A stretch of 64,000 nt of DNA from Cheilinus undulatus (taxonomy: Eukaryota > Chordata > Actinopteri > Labriformes > Labridae): positions 17,356,339 through 17,420,338 of the forward strand of contig NC_054871.1 in assembly GCF_018320785.1 (NCBI RefSeq). Reading direction: 5' to 3'. A program made the position numbers and the translations under genes. This document shows, piece by piece, positions 24,801 through 36,604 of the stretch. Position 1 is the stretch's first letter, and the number at the start of each line of letters is the position of its first letter. The notes beneath the pieces are model-generated. The model was not told the origin of the DNA and ran no database searches. It worked only from the letters and a program-made list of their open reading frames with translations.

Positions 24801-27800
24801 ACATGGGGCGCACCTTAAACCACTGGGCCACCTGCACCTTCAAAATCATAACTTTAAATGTTGTATTTTTCTCAACTCATAATTATGACTTTTGATTTAA
24901 TCTTTTTATCTCATGATATCAATTAAAGATTTAAGGATTGTCTTTTATAATGACCTAACTTTCACCTTTTCATTTTTTTAGTAGCTGAACTTCTCTAAAT
25001 GAATCCACTCCCCATTTGTTTAACACTTAAAATGATAAATGTAAGGAGTTCTGTTAAATTCATCATCTTTGGAGCTGTCATGAATCAACAAAAGCTCTAT
25101 AGAGAGCAAAAAGAAACTTTAACTGGACTAAATTGAGTTTATTTCTGTCATAAATTGCATAGAATAGGAGTTTTATGGCTTTTGGTTTCATCGTCAAGTA
25201 AACCCAGTACAGGACTACATACTTTTCACACTGACTTTATTTTGAAATACCAGAGCTGGCTTCCTGGATTCAGAGGGCATTACTTTCAGCAAAACCATGC
25301 AAGGGGAGAAAAAGAAGGCTGAAAACCTCTATCATAATGTAGTCCTGGAGTTTCAGCTTTGGATTACAACTTCTATAGATCTTTACAGTGAAAGTGTTTT
25401 GGTATCTTTATAACTGTTGATTTTGTGTGCAGGTTCCTACACGGTCTCAACCATCAACTTTGGCTTCCAGATTGACATAACAAGCTCCATCCCTGGTAAC
25501 TACACCATAAGTGCTACTGAAACGGCCCATCCTCAGATAAGAAAGGGAAAAGTCGTTAAGCATTCCAACGGAACCTCATCACATGAACTCAAATTCCTGA
25601 AGCCGTGTACTGAGTACAAGCATGCCGTGGTGTTCAGTGACGGTGCTGGCAATAAAACAATTTGTGACTCCCCTCAGAACAAAACTACTGAACGCACAAG
25701 TGAAATGAGTGAGTCAAAAGTCACCACTGTTTGAATTCATCTTTTTTCCTTTTTATTTGAATTCTGACTTTGTGCATCACTTTTGTGTTTCAGAGGAAGG
25801 AGACGTTAAAGATGGTCGCTGTCCTATCTCAGGATACGTTTGTTACAGGAGTGGTTGGAACCTCGGCTCTTCAATTTCAGCATCTAATAATGTTCCAGCT
25901 GAGCAATGTTCCAGTGACCCACAAGAGTTCTGCATCAAACCTGGTAGAGATGATATCTGCACAACTTTGACTACAACCTTCAAGTCAGGAAACTGTAATG
26001 CCTCCATCAGCCATACCAAATACATCTCTGTTGGTATGAACAGCAGAGTCCTACCGTATATTCATGTACATGCAGTGTAAATATTATGTTTAACATTTGT
26101 TTCATTCTTGTGTTTTTCAGCAGAGTTTTTGAATGAAAGCGACATAAACCAGAGTATCACAACTGGACTTCCTGCAAAAATCGATGCCATATCGGCTCCA
26201 AACTGTAAAAATCTCTCTGTTGAATACACCTGTCATGGTAGGTGAAGTGAAACTGTCTGTAACAACAAAATGAGCTGATTTACAAAGAAATAGGGCAAAA
26301 CAATCTGACACACTCTAAACTTAAAATAATGTTTGAAGTAAACCTGAGCTAATCTGAAATGTAGGAGCAGGTGGAGAAATTGTTTCGACCACTCTGTGAT
26401 CACTTCTTAATGCTGGATTTTTTTATTGCTGTTTGAAACTGTTGTAAACTGAAATATTAAAGCTCAGAAACAAACACCACTCTTCGATAAAATGTTTTTG
26501 TTTTGTTTCCTCAGAAATTGGTCCGTTTAGCTACCCCAGGACATTGAAATTGTCAGAGCTGGAGCCTTCCAAAAACTACGACTGTCGGGGTCAGATCATC
26601 TACAACAATGTTAACATAAAAAACACATCTGTTATCCACGTCTATGTAGACTGTCATGGTATGTTGAGATTCACTCTGCTTCTGTGCATGACATCAATCA
26701 GCCATGATCCTGTAAATATAACAGATATTAGGTAGGAATTAACGGACATCTAATGTGTTCTTACAGATCTTCAAACAGAAATACCACGGACAATGCCAGA
26801 CCGCAGATCTGTTGTGCTGAGTTTGACCACAACCAGCCAGAGATGTTACTTTACAGGTGATAGAAAGTTTTCTGTCATCTGCAGTTGTGGTAAAAAACAA
26901 GGTAAGTTAAGTTATTTAAATGTCGCAACACTTCCCTAACATTTTACCATGATTTCCTTTTTTGTCATGACATTTTATTGAATGTTTTAATTTAAAACGC
27001 TCACATGTCAGGAGCTTCAAGGACAAAAAGCCTGCTCTATCAAACAAACATGAACACATCACTGCCCTGATGAATGAATGTACATAGGATTAAAAAAACA
27101 GAAACAAAGATACAAAAAAGTTAATGCAGTTTTGAAGATGAGATACTGTAGATCAGTGATCATCAACTCGTTAGCCATATCAGGCCCCCACATCTCCACA
27201 TCTGGACCTCAAAACATTATTAAGCTCAGAAATATGCAGAGGAATAAAGAGATTGTGGTACATCAGGTATCTTTTTAAAAATCCCTACAGCTGTTAAAAC
27301 AAACCTCAAAACATCTGAAATTAAAACAGCTTTTTCTGTACTAGTTTGAGGTTTGATCCATTTTACAGAAATTAACCTGTCAGGCATTATTAGTGAATGT
27401 GATGTATGAAAAAAACATACTTATCAGTTCATTCTTCACTAAAATGGTTTTCTGCATCAACTTATGACTTCAAGTGTTTTCTGAACAGAGCATCAAAACT
27501 TAAGGCCCGTTTATTGCACTTTTATCACCCAATATGCCACAGCATGTTAGCGTAAATCTCAATGATGGAGACAAACAGCCCCAGAAATATTCAGCTAAAG
27601 TATCTCAATCGCCCCCTAGTGGCTGGCTACCATATAGGGACTGATCTCACTTTTAGAGGCTAAAAACAGCAACACTTTTTAATTAAAATTAAATTATCTT
27701 AAGATTATGTTCATGAGACCAAGATGCCTCTTTCTTTAAGTTTATTTGAAAGTCTCATCCCCAGAGCATCCATCAAGGAAAAAATGGGGTTCTACATTAA

Positions 27801-30800
27801 GTCAGAATTGGTGGTTGAATCAATTCAAGAAAATATAGATTTGAAGCATCAATTAGAAAATCTCAAACCTGCATAGTGGATACCAGGATCTACAGATCAT
27901 TATCTTCCTATATGAGCGATATCTCTATCACAGTTAAACCATTATTTTCATGCTGGGTCATCACAGAACCAAATGTGTATCGCTGTCAATACACAGCTGT
28001 TGAAATGATAAAGTCCAGTCTGGTTTTCTCCAGGAGATGCCAAAATATTTTCAGTGCACTGGCCACCTCACACCAGAGATTGGATACCAAAAGACATTTC
28101 CATACATAATACACTTCTTGAAGGTTTCTGCAGATCCTTTCACTTGTCAGTTTAGTTGAATAGTTGAAGTGGACATTAGATACATGCTTACACTTTAACA
28201 TGATAAGTGGTAATCGGAGTAAGTCACTGAAGATGACAGCTCCAATCAGAGATTTCTGAACATGAATCACTAAAGTTGATGGTGAGTGAAATGTCATTTA
28301 ATGAAACAGTGGTGAAGAAGTCAACTGACTGGGTGTTGAGTCAAAATCTACAGCCATGCTCAGCTGCTTACATGATTTTGAGCCAGCAGTGGTTTGTCTC
28401 CATAGAGGGAAAGCTGAGTTCATGCTAGCATTGTACATCCTGTGTAAATCCTTAAGGCCTGTGCCCCCATTAAACAGTGACTTCATATTCTTTACACAAA
28501 AGAACAAAAAATATGAACGTCTGCACGGTAACAGGCTAACTGATTCTTAAACAATCCTAAAAACTCACAAATTTTATGTTAACTAAAAGGTGTGCTTGTC
28601 CAATACCACATCATGTACACCAAAGTTTTGACTTTCCAGGGCTACAGCGGAGGAGATTGATTTGTTGATTGCTGAAAAGATGGAATGTTTTTTTTTTTTT
28701 GAAGGAAACTTAAGCAGCTAACCATTCTGATGATGTATTTTTCCTTGTTTGTTTTAGTTTCTTTATTGTTCAGTCAGACACACTAAAACAGCTGATTTAA
28801 CTTTGTTACAGACCAGCAGAGATCAAAAGGAGACAAGTGTGAAGTTGATAAACTGGAGCCGTTTACTGACTATGTCTGTCAGGCCCAGGCCAGATATGGG
28901 GGATATGAAGTTGGTAAACCAGCATCAGTTAACGTGAAGACTAAGAGTGACAGTAAGTTTCAGAGCCTTTTTCTTTTGGAGATGACTACAGTCAACATCT
29001 GTAAAATATGAAGAGACCATCCCAGCTATGAGTCAGCTGAGATGGTGTGTTTACTGAATGTGTTGTTGAATGTGAAGTAAAATAACTGTGTGTAGGCTTT
29101 AAGTCCATAGCTTTCAACAAAGATTTAAAACTACGGCTCAGCAACAACGATGCTAGCCTTCTGGTGAACATTTGCCCAGGCAGGGCTCAGATCAGCTTTG
29201 AAGCCAGAGTAGTAAAAAGTTTGTTGTGTTTAAAATGTTCATTCAAATGGACACAAAGAGTGGAATCCCTGAGAAGCTTTAATGGTTGCTTATCCTGTTG
29301 ACTCAAATGACAGTATTCAGTCTCTTTTATTCTGAACATTTGACACTGAGAGTCTTGAATATAAAGTAAAAGATGTTATTTTTTCACAGAACCAGATGAT
29401 GTTGATACACTATCAGTGAGCAACCCTGAAAATAATGCGATAAAAGTGACCTGTAATCATTCAAGACGATTTCATGGACCTGGAGGGAAATACATTGCCC
29501 GTCTTTCACTAAGTGGTCACCTTGTGACAGAGAAAGAAAATACAACGAGCAAATGCGAGTTTGAATTCAAAGATCTGAGCTACCTTACTGCATACGAAGT
29601 AGAGGTTTGTTTGATTGAAATGTTTGCTTTTAGAAGTATTTTAATAACTTTAATCTTCTTTTTTCTTAAAATACTGCAATTTCTTGTAAAGTTTTTATTC
29701 TGTGTTTCCAGGTTGCTGCTGTCAACAGAGATTATCCTATAGGCACTGGGAAAACAAAGGAAGTTGACACTCTCGGTATGTGCTGTTTGATATTAAAAAA
29801 TATGGGCATACAGTATTTCTTTGATATAGATTTTTTTTTATGTGACCAACATTTTATTTAATTTTCAATTTCATATTTATGCATTAGTAGCATTACATTA
29901 ATCTACATCATGACTAACTATGAGAAAAGTAAAATAAAAATAGACCTTCAAATATTTCTTTAACCCATAACTTTTGATTAATTCACTGATATAAAGAGAG
30001 AGTGTGTGGTAGCCTTCATTTAGATTATATCTTTTTTTCCCATTTCTTTACAGATGAGGACAAAGTTGTGATCAGGATACTCATCTTCTTCACTGTGGCT
30101 TTCCTGGCCCTGGGAATCTTTGGTATTAAGAAGACAAGGGCCCAGAGGTAATGATCATTGACATCTAATCTTCTGCTTCAGTTTGACTGTATAATTAGGG
30201 CCTGAGCCACCGACCAAGGGTTGTTGAGGACTCTACTGTTTTTCTAAGCGCAACATTTCTGGCAATTTAAAGCCTCTTTTGGGGGCCTTAATATATGTGA
30301 AAATTCTGGGGGGTTTTTGCTAAAAAAAATAACAAAAAATTGGGGACAAAAAATGTCCCCCTTGAAAAATAGCCATCTGGTGGATGTTTGTTGGTGGGCG
30401 TGGCCTATTGACTCAATGGCACCCCCTACAAGTTTTCAAAAATTCAAGCCCCCCAGCAGGTTCAACCTAGGTTTTTAAACATTTGTGGGCAGATGTGTCA
30501 TATCAAGACACACAAAAAAGCCTCTTCACCCATATCGTCAAACTTAGCATATTTTAGGGGTCGTACTTGAATTAACTTGTCCGAGGGCGTTCATCCAAAT
30601 AACTTGATCTTTGGTGTACAGTAAGAAGAGATGTCGTGGGTCAAAAGTTATTTGCAACTTTCTCATTAGTCAAAAGGTGTGGCCATGGTGGCTCCTCGAA
30701 GTCAGCCTTCTTTTGAAAACATAGGATTTTGCTGTAATGGAAATATAATTTGGCAAAACAAATCTAAATTTATCAATTTTGCTGTTAGCACATGCCTAAA

Positions 30801-33800
30801 CATATCAACATGACAGCACTCAATTTCTGTGAATTTTCAGTGAAGTGCGGGGAAGTGGCATAGACGTTAAATTATGATTTTAGCAGTGTTGTCCCACCAG
30901 AACAATTCAAACTCCCATAACTCACCTGCACATTGTTGTAACTGAACCAGATTTTGTGCACTCATTGGAAATGTTTTCCTGAACAAATTACCCTAGACAC
31001 AATTTTCTCTAAAATGTAGCGCCTCCAAGGAGCAGGATGAAGTAGTGTTTACACTAAATCACCTTTAAATCCTACGATGAAGACAAATATCCCACATCTT
31101 TTGAATTCTATTTGTTTTAGAATATTGGGAGAATCATTGCTGCCAAGTTTAATGATCTGCCTGTAACGAGGTTGCCATGGCGATTTGTTGCCACCATGAA
31201 ACAGGAAGTCATATTTTCAGGGACTAATCATACTTGTACAATTCAACAATCAAACTTGGTAGAAAAAAATTCCTTTGGTCAAAGGAGATGTCCTATATTG
31301 GTTTTGTAAATGGGCATGGCTTATTGGCTAATTGGCCCCCTACAATATTTCAAAAAATTGGCCCCCGCATCGTTTAACCTGGGCTTATGAATTTCGGTGT
31401 GAAAAAAAAAAAAGCCTCTTCGACCCATGCAAAAATCCAAACAGGAAGTCCCCCAGCTCTGCCCGAATTCCAAAATAAGGCCTCTTTCTAGAAAATGATT
31501 TACTGAAATCTGATGTAACTCTGAGTGACGTCATTCTATGGTCTTCAGAGTTTTATGGCAACACAACAGTATCACACTGAACACGCCTACATGAAAACAG
31601 CTCATCATAACACCCTCTACTGCCAACAGGAAGTGACGCAAATGGGTCATTTCTGTATTCCTCTTAGTGTGTTGAACCTATCATTCTCTGATTTTGACTC
31701 TGATGCTCTGATTGAGTCCTCAATATCTGTCCAAACATTGACATGCTTCATAAACAGAGGCCCCAGTGTCCATGGCGGCCGTTTTGATCTGTTGCCATAA
31801 AACAGGAAGTTGGTGTAACTCCGATTGCCTTCAAATTTCACATGTGATTAGGGTTTGCCTCTGTACAGATTTCAATGTCAATTTCATGGTTTTGCTGTAG
31901 GACCCTTTCTGTGAAACACCAGAAGCACCTTGGGCATAAAATGTGTACTCTTCTCAATTTCACATGATAAATGGTTCTTCCCTGATCACTTCTACATATC
32001 AGCATACACCTTTGTTACTCTGCCACATACTGTTGAGGGGAAGTACTACCTCATAAACAAAGTCCACTGTGCTTTTTTTGTTTTAAAAGGGACCACATTC
32101 AAAAGACAATTTACATGGTCTCTCTGCTGTGCTGCAGCTTACTTTATGGGGTTTGCTAACACCCCATTATCACCACACACTGGCGGTGGTGCCACACCCT
32201 GATGTGCGCTGGGGTGCGAGGGCCCTTCAGTGCTGCTTGCAGTCCTAGTTAAGGCCCGAGCACCAACCAAGGGTCAGCGAGGAATCTATTGGATTTCATT
32301 TGTCCAAAGGATTCAGGCAATTCTAAGCCTGTTTTGGGGGCCTCAATATATGTTAAAAAGTCCTTTTTTTCCTCAAAAATTGTCCCCCGCCAGAAATAGC
32401 CATCTGGTGGTAGAACGGTATAAGTCCACCCCTCAGTTTTTTCTAGGGGGCGCCTAAAGTGAGATAGGGCCGTGGGTAATACCTTTGGCATGAAAATCCG
32501 TACACATATGTATCATGATGAGACAGAAAAAAAAAAAAACATTATGAACACCCTCTAAAATGAACAGGAACCAAACTAAAGACGATTTGACGTTTTTTTG
32601 GCCTTTTTCTCTGAAGGACACTTTGCACATTTGAATGAACTCGTCTGAGGGCTTTCATTTGATTGACTCCAGAATTTTTTCACTCAAAGAAGACAACCTT
32701 ATAACTTTTTTGTGTTTATTTCAATCATCACCAAACTTCACAAGGATAAACGCACATTGGTCCTGAATACATCCATGCATCAATATCATCACTTTGTCAC
32801 AGCGCCCCCTTCTGCCTGTTGAATATTTGCCCCACTGATTTTTCATGATTTTCATGTGTTGTAAACAAAAAATCAGCTCCAGCACACTGTTCCGCTCAGG
32901 GTTATGAATTTTGGTATGCATGTAGGTCATTATCAGACCTACATAAAAGCCTCTTGGACCCACATCAAAATCCCAAAAGAAAGTCTACCAATTTCATTGC
33001 AATTTCACAATAAGAAGTTTTTGATGATGCCAAATGAATTTAACACCTTCTAAATTTTTAAATACTTCATTCTATGATCTTCAAAATTCTCTAGCAAGAC
33101 AACAGTGCTACACTGAACTCACCTACATACAAAATAAATAAATAAATAAAAATCATCATAACACCTCCTACTGACAATAGGAAGTAACACCAATGAGTCA
33201 TATCTTCAGTCCTCTTGCTGTACTTCTGTACTTTACCTTTTAAGCTCTAATTTAGAAAGACAATAGAGGCATTTTTTAAAGGATGTCTCACAAGAGACAG
33301 CAAGCATTTCAATATTTTGTCAACTTGACAGGAATAATGTGTAACTCTCATACTGAACATGTGATTACCTTCAAATTTCACATGTATAATCAAGGTCATA
33401 GTTTTTCTTCCTATCACTGATTTCAACCAATCAAGCTCAGATTTAGATAGAAACGCCCCAATATTTGTTCCCAACACTGACATGTCATGTATTCAATTAT
33501 TTATTCCTTTATTTATTTAATCATTCATTCTCTTTTTTATTCACAAAATAATGTCTTTTGTCCTCAGCAAAATCTACAACTGTCACCATCAGTTTTTTTC
33601 CTTAATTTCCACAATGTCCTTGTGAGTACTTCATGAGATAACTTGAAAGCCCATGAAGAAGCAGAGAAGGATGAATTCTAGATAACATTTAAACATTTCA
33701 GCCAAGGAGGGGAGCCATCAAACACATCCCTCCAGGAAGTTTCAAAATGGTTTGAATGGAAGATTCTATTCTTAGAAGTCATAAAAATAATCAAACACAG

Positions 33801-35216
33801 TCCAGTTAATCTTCCAATTCACTAACCATTTATAATGTTTAATACATACTCATACTACTCACACACACACTGCTCTATGGCACTTTTTTCCAACCTAATG
33901 CCATTCCTGGGATGCTCTACGTTTCTGCCGTTCTGCAGCACACAGCACAAGGTTTGCTAACAGCCGACTATTCCCACATACCGCCGATTGAGAGACACCC
34001 CGACATGCGCCGGGGTGCGAGGGCCCTTCAGTGCTGCTTGCAGCCCTAGTTTTTCTTGCTTCTCTGTACAGCAGATTACACTGTACTCCAAATTATTATT
34101 CCAATATGATTCCAATTAAATAAACATTTGATTTTTAGTTTTTCATTCCATCACTGACATCAATCTCAGACAGCTCAGGCCATTAGTTTACCAGGTGAGC
34201 TTAATAAAATGGAAACTACTTGAGGAGGTTGTTCCACATTATTAGGCAAGTCACCGGTTACACGTCTTTCTGTGCCCACTGCAACCTTTTCTGCTTGCGA
34301 GCATTGGTTAGGTGGCCAAAGGGTAGGTTTATGCATGACTGCAAGCTTCTGGAGCATTCTTTACCTTGAGGTTCGTGGGACTCCAGAGGCACCAGCAGCT
34401 TCAAATACCTGTTTGCTGCTTTGAAATGGCATTTTAGCAGCTGCTCTCTTAATCTGATGAATTTGTCTGGCAGAAACCTTCCTCATTATGCCTATATCTG
34501 CACAAACCCATTTGTGCTCTGAATCAGCCACAAATTTCTTCAAAGTACGATGATCACGCTTAAGTTTTCGTGGACTATCTAACATTTTCATACCTTGTCC
34601 AAGGCATTGGACTATTACAGTCCTATTACATTTTTGGGCAGCAGAGAGATCCTTTTTCTTTACCATATTGCTGAAACCTGTGGCCTGCTTAATAATGTGG
34701 AACTTCCTCCTTAAGTAGTTCTCCTTTAATTGGGCTCACCTGGCAAACCAACTATCACACGTGTCTGAGATTGACTTCAGTGATACAAAGAGCCCTGAGA
34801 CACAATACCATCCATGAGTTTAACTGAAAAACAAAAACTTGAATGTTTATGACAATAAAATTCAATTAGCATAATAATGTGGAACACATTGTAGTTTGCC
34901 TTTTTGTCTTGTTTAAATTTCTGTTTGATTTTTATATGTTCCTATTAACCCAATCCTTTCCATTTCTTTTACAGTGATACGAATGAAGAGGAGTTGTTTC
35001 AATCGACAGCAAGTGAGTACACTTTCTTCTGCATTTTTGGTTAATAATATCATATTGTTTTTATGCAAAAATAATGATTTCTTGTAGTTCAGTATGTCAC
35101 AAGCACTGCTTCTGATTAAATTCCGTGTTATTTGTTGATCCACTCTGCTTTTTTCCACCTATGTAGTTTATTCTAATGTGCCTGATCTTGATGCTGTCAT
35201 GAAGAAGCACTGGTGA
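15829..35216 (+). CDS. ptprc-like: copy B: CD45-ectodomain-like membrane protein without phosphatase
   Basis: Fourteen exons: 15829-15886, 20077-20091, 23579-23623, 25433-25708, 25794-26033, 26121-26237, 26515-26658, 26767-26901, 28812-28952, 29390-29604, 29712-29775, 30054-30147, 34975-35012, 35167-35216. They sum to 1632 nt, 543 residues, with all phases consistent. Order: signal peptide, short Pro-rich linker, cysteine-rich N-terminal region (exons 4-6), fibronectin-III-like modules (exons 7-11), transmembrane helix, and a tail of about 35 residues. CD45 hallmarks include [12 protein letters not shown] (human LENLEPEHEYKC) and [14 protein letters not shown] (human CRPPRDRNGPHERY). CD45 continues into two phosphatase domains; this gene stops at TGA 35214-35216. 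Many N-glycosylation sites. It probably sits on leukocyte surfaces, by inference. The model is not transcript-confirmed. Confidence 0.8.
16750..17580. other. copy B intron 1, AT-rich non-coding
   Basis: The open frame at 17256-17576 (minus) recurs in C and D only because the whole intron is duplicated. It has no recognisable domain and consists largely of AT-rich minisatellite-like DNA. Confidence 0.5.
17762..17793 (+). repeat. poly-A/poly-G tract
   Basis: A run of A followed by a run of G. Tracts at 40158-40188 and 59088-59122 are at the same place in C and D but differ in length. Confidence 0.8.
18080..18130 (+). repeat. short retroelement tail insertion
   Basis: A CAATA-repeat start followed by the AACTTCATTTATCCCC motif common in fish retroelement tails. 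Present in B, C (40474-40520) and D (59408-59460) but absent from A at the matching site (about 4315). It was inserted after the A/B split. Confidence 0.55.
19037..20015 (-). mobile_element. dead Tc1-like transposon in copy B intron 1
   Basis: The same element as at 6095-7220, but its left end and about 700 bases of flank are deleted. The transposase is split by a frameshift between about 19346 and 19383. Motifs: [10 protein letters not shown] around the second Asp, and [10 protein letters not shown] with Lys in place of the catalytic Glu. Confidence 0.85.
20620..20935. repeat. interspersed repeat in copy B intron 2
   Basis: The same repeat as 7735-8250, including the GGAGAACATGCAAACTCCACAC-like segment (quoted in part). 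Duplicated at 43015-43330 and 61960-62275. Confidence 0.55.
21985..22550 (+). mobile_element. retroelement 3' fragment inserted in copy B intron 2
   Basis: About 565 bases absent from copy A (compare about 10100). It ends with TGTCCCTGACAAATAAA and AT-rich simple repeats, like the 3' tail of fish LINE/SINE elements. Present in C at 44381-44946. The short frames in it are not convincing genes. Confidence 0.6.
23369..23430. other. scar where mucin exons are lost in copy B
   Basis: CTTGAATATGCT (23369-23380) and its exact complement AGCATATTCAAG (23388-23399) form a 12-bp stem with a 7-base loop. Then comes a piece resembling a mariner/Tc1 terminus (about 23409-23433), after which similarity to copy A resumes at its 11648. 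The roughly 500-bp interval holding mucin exons 3 and 4 is gone. The same scar is in C at 45764-45830. Confidence 0.75.
24680..24842 (-). repeat. tRNA-derived SINE in copy B, minus strand
   Basis: Orthologous to 13150-13312 and 47075-47240. Identity between B and C drops near this element. Confidence 0.75.
25433..26237 (+). CDS. copy B exons 4-6, cysteine-rich N-terminal region
   Basis: Exons 25433-25708, 25794-26033 and 26121-26237 encode about 211 residues. Cys-rich stretches include [25 protein letters not shown] and [11 protein letters not shown], with several Asn-X-Ser/Thr sites. The acceptor of the third exon is a CAGCAG tandem site. This corresponds to the membrane-distal part of the CD45 ectodomain. 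Similarity to mammalian CD45 is weak here and rests mainly on position and cysteines. Confidence 0.7.
26515..26901 (+). CDS. copy B exons 7-8, CD45 D2-like
   Basis: Exons 26515-26658 and 26767-26901. [20 protein letters not shown] aligns well with the human CD45 segment containing LENLEPEHEYKC and ILYNN. Exon 8 (TSQRC...FSVICSC) starts the next fibronectin-III-like module and differs strongly between B and C. Confidence 0.8.
26902..28811. other. copy B intron 8 with a roughly 780-bp insertion
   Basis: Compared with C (49293-50386), B has extra sequence from about 27943 to 28721, with a possible short AACCA duplication at its ends. It contains two minus-strand open frames (27986-28297, 28298-28507) with no domain I recognise. 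Probably a transposable element fragment. The CGCCCCCTAGTGG motif upstream is a common fish repeat piece. Confidence 0.45.
29390..29775 (+). CDS. copy B exons 10-11, CD45 D4-like fibronectin-III module
   Basis: Exon 10 (215 nt) changes phase from 1 to 0 and exon 11 (64 nt) returns it to 1, the usual split inside a fibronectin-III domain. Motifs [31 protein letters not shown] and VAAVNRDYP align with the membrane-proximal D4 of CD45. Confidence 0.8.
30054..30147 (+). CDS. copy B transmembrane exon
   Basis: Encodes DEDKVV followed by a hydrophobic helix ([17 protein letters not shown]) and a basic stop-transfer KKTRAQR. Ends in phase 2. Equivalent to 51783-51879 in copy C. Confidence 0.8.
30190..32251 (+). 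mobile_element. non-autonomous repeat, first of two tandem copies
   Basis: Starts with AGGGCCTGAGCCACCGACC and ends with GTGCGAGGGCCCTTCAGTGC and about 20 further bases. The ends are imperfectly complementary. No intact protein. Absent from the matching intron of copy C. Confidence 0.65.
32252..34052 (+). mobile_element. non-autonomous repeat, second tandem copy
   Basis: Same family and orientation as 30190-32251, directly abutting it. Shared internal stretches include the CATCATAACACC/AACAGGAAGT region (31605-31635 and 33155-33190). Family name not recognised. Confidence 0.65.
34079..34891 (-). mobile_element. deleted mariner/Tc1-like element
   Basis: TA at 34077-34078 and 34892-34893 flank 813 bases. 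The ends are inverted repeats (CACTGTACTCCAAATTATTAT against CAATGTGTTCCACATTATTAT reversed, about 17 of 21 matching), with a further long inverted repeat inside (34180-34250 and 34675-34780). The minus-strand frame 34361-34666 is only the transposase N-terminus with its helix-turn-helix; the DDE domain is gone. Copy B only. Confidence 0.8.
34975..35216 (+). CDS. copy B tail exons with Tyr-Ser-Asn-Val motif
   Basis: Exon 34975-35012 encodes [13 protein letters not shown] and exon 35167-35216 encodes [16 protein letters not shown] then TGA. The acidic exon resembles the CD45 juxtamembrane [25 protein letters not shown] resembles CD45 NVEPIHADILLETYKRK just before phosphatase domain 1. The tail may therefore be the CD45 juxtamembrane exon cut short by a stop. 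YSNV fits a pTyr-x-Asn SH2 (Grb2-type) site. Confidence 0.65.
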
Positions 35217-36440
35217 AAAAATACAAAGGCTCGATGGAACGTCCAACCTAACGGCCAAATTCCCATCAGTGAGCATGTTTAGCATGTGTCTGTTTACATG
35301 CTCTTGTCTCTCATAAGGATTTAAAATGCATAGTTTGAGGTTGGCTTTTCTTATAAAAAAGGGCTTTCACACATTTTTCTTTTTCTCTGAAGCTTAGACA
35401 TATACTTTTGGTGCACACTGTCCAAGTTTTGGCTGATTTAAGAGTTTGATTTTATTTATTGCTGCTTTCTCCTCAGCTTAAGCCAAACCCAATTCAAAGC
35501 AGGTTATTTATCATAGCCTTCACATTATCATTACCTGTTATTATAATTTTCTTGTAATCATGTTACATAATGCAAACTAAACTTTGTGTAAATGCGAAGA
35601 TACATAAGCTGAAGAAACAAATGCTGTGCACTGTGGCTGCTGGGTGTCCTGCTGAGAGGCAACTTCCCCTAACTGCAGGCCTCGAATTGAGTTTGTATCT
35701 TTTTAATTTTTTCGGCTATGTTTTTTACAGTTTCATTTCAAACAAATTTAATGATGAGATATTACCTCTCATACTTGCATGGTCAATTACATTTTACTGC
35801 ATACTTTTGATAAAGTACAAAAACAAAATAAAATGAGTCAGCTCAACGGAAGATTTGGCTCTCATTTTTTCTCCTCATGCTATTTTTATTTTCCTGTCAT
35901 CTGTCATTTTCCTGTCTACTGGGATTTTGGTGCAAACCTGCAACTTGGAGAGTGTGTTTGTACAACATACTAAAACTAGTGATGCAACAGTTGTGAAAAT
36001 CAGGGCCGATGCCAGTGTTTTAAATAACATCTTGGACAATACAGATACCAATACGTTTTCATTAGCTGTTGTTACTGGAGTATGGTTGTCAGTGAACAGA
36101 GTCAGTTAGTGTGTGGTGTGCAGTGTTACTCATCTCATTGCCAACCGCACACTTGAACAAAATGGTTATAAATGCTATCAAATGTCCCCATATGTGGGGT
36201 CCTCACCTTAAAAAAATGAAGATTTTAAAAATCTTTACGTGTGTGTCGGCTTATGATAAATATTTCGGTTCTCTCCTTGCTCAAAGTTGCGCTAAGAATT
36301 TTCCTAAATCACTTTTAAGCTGGGACTTCTAGCTAGGGTTATTCAAGCTTCAGCTGCCCTTAAAAAAACAAACAAACAAACAAATGAGTTCTACAAGCAT
36401 TCAACCCCCATTCAGTGTGTGCAAGACATGAAATATTCAG
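35217..36440 (+). other. copy B 3' UTR and flank
   Basis: Non-coding. Several candidate AATAAA signals, for example 35827-35832. Parts (35620-35940) are recognisably related to copy C 3' flank at 54040-55090, so the duplication included the 3' flank. No other gene seen. Confidence 0.5.
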
Positions 36441-36447
36441 ACTAGGG

Positions 36448-36604
36448 GTGTGCCGGTAGTCGAGTGGTTAAAGGTGCGCACCATGTACGCAGGCGGCCCG
36501 GGCCATGTCTCTCCCCGCTCTCTTCCCTGATTCCGGCTCTATCCACTGTCCTTCACTCTAATAAAGGCACAAAAAAGCCCAAAAATAAATCTTTAAAAAA
36601 ATAA
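36448..36604 (+). repeat. tRNA-derived SINE
   Basis: GCCGGTAGTCGAGTGGTTAA box A head, CTCTCCCCGCTCTC body and an A-rich tail. Box B is decayed. Same family as 4667-4842. Confidence 0.8.

Noticed and set aside
34361..34666. 101-codon minus-strand frame as a host gene
   Set aside because: It is the N-terminal part of a Tc1/mariner transposase inside an element with inverted ends and TA target sites.
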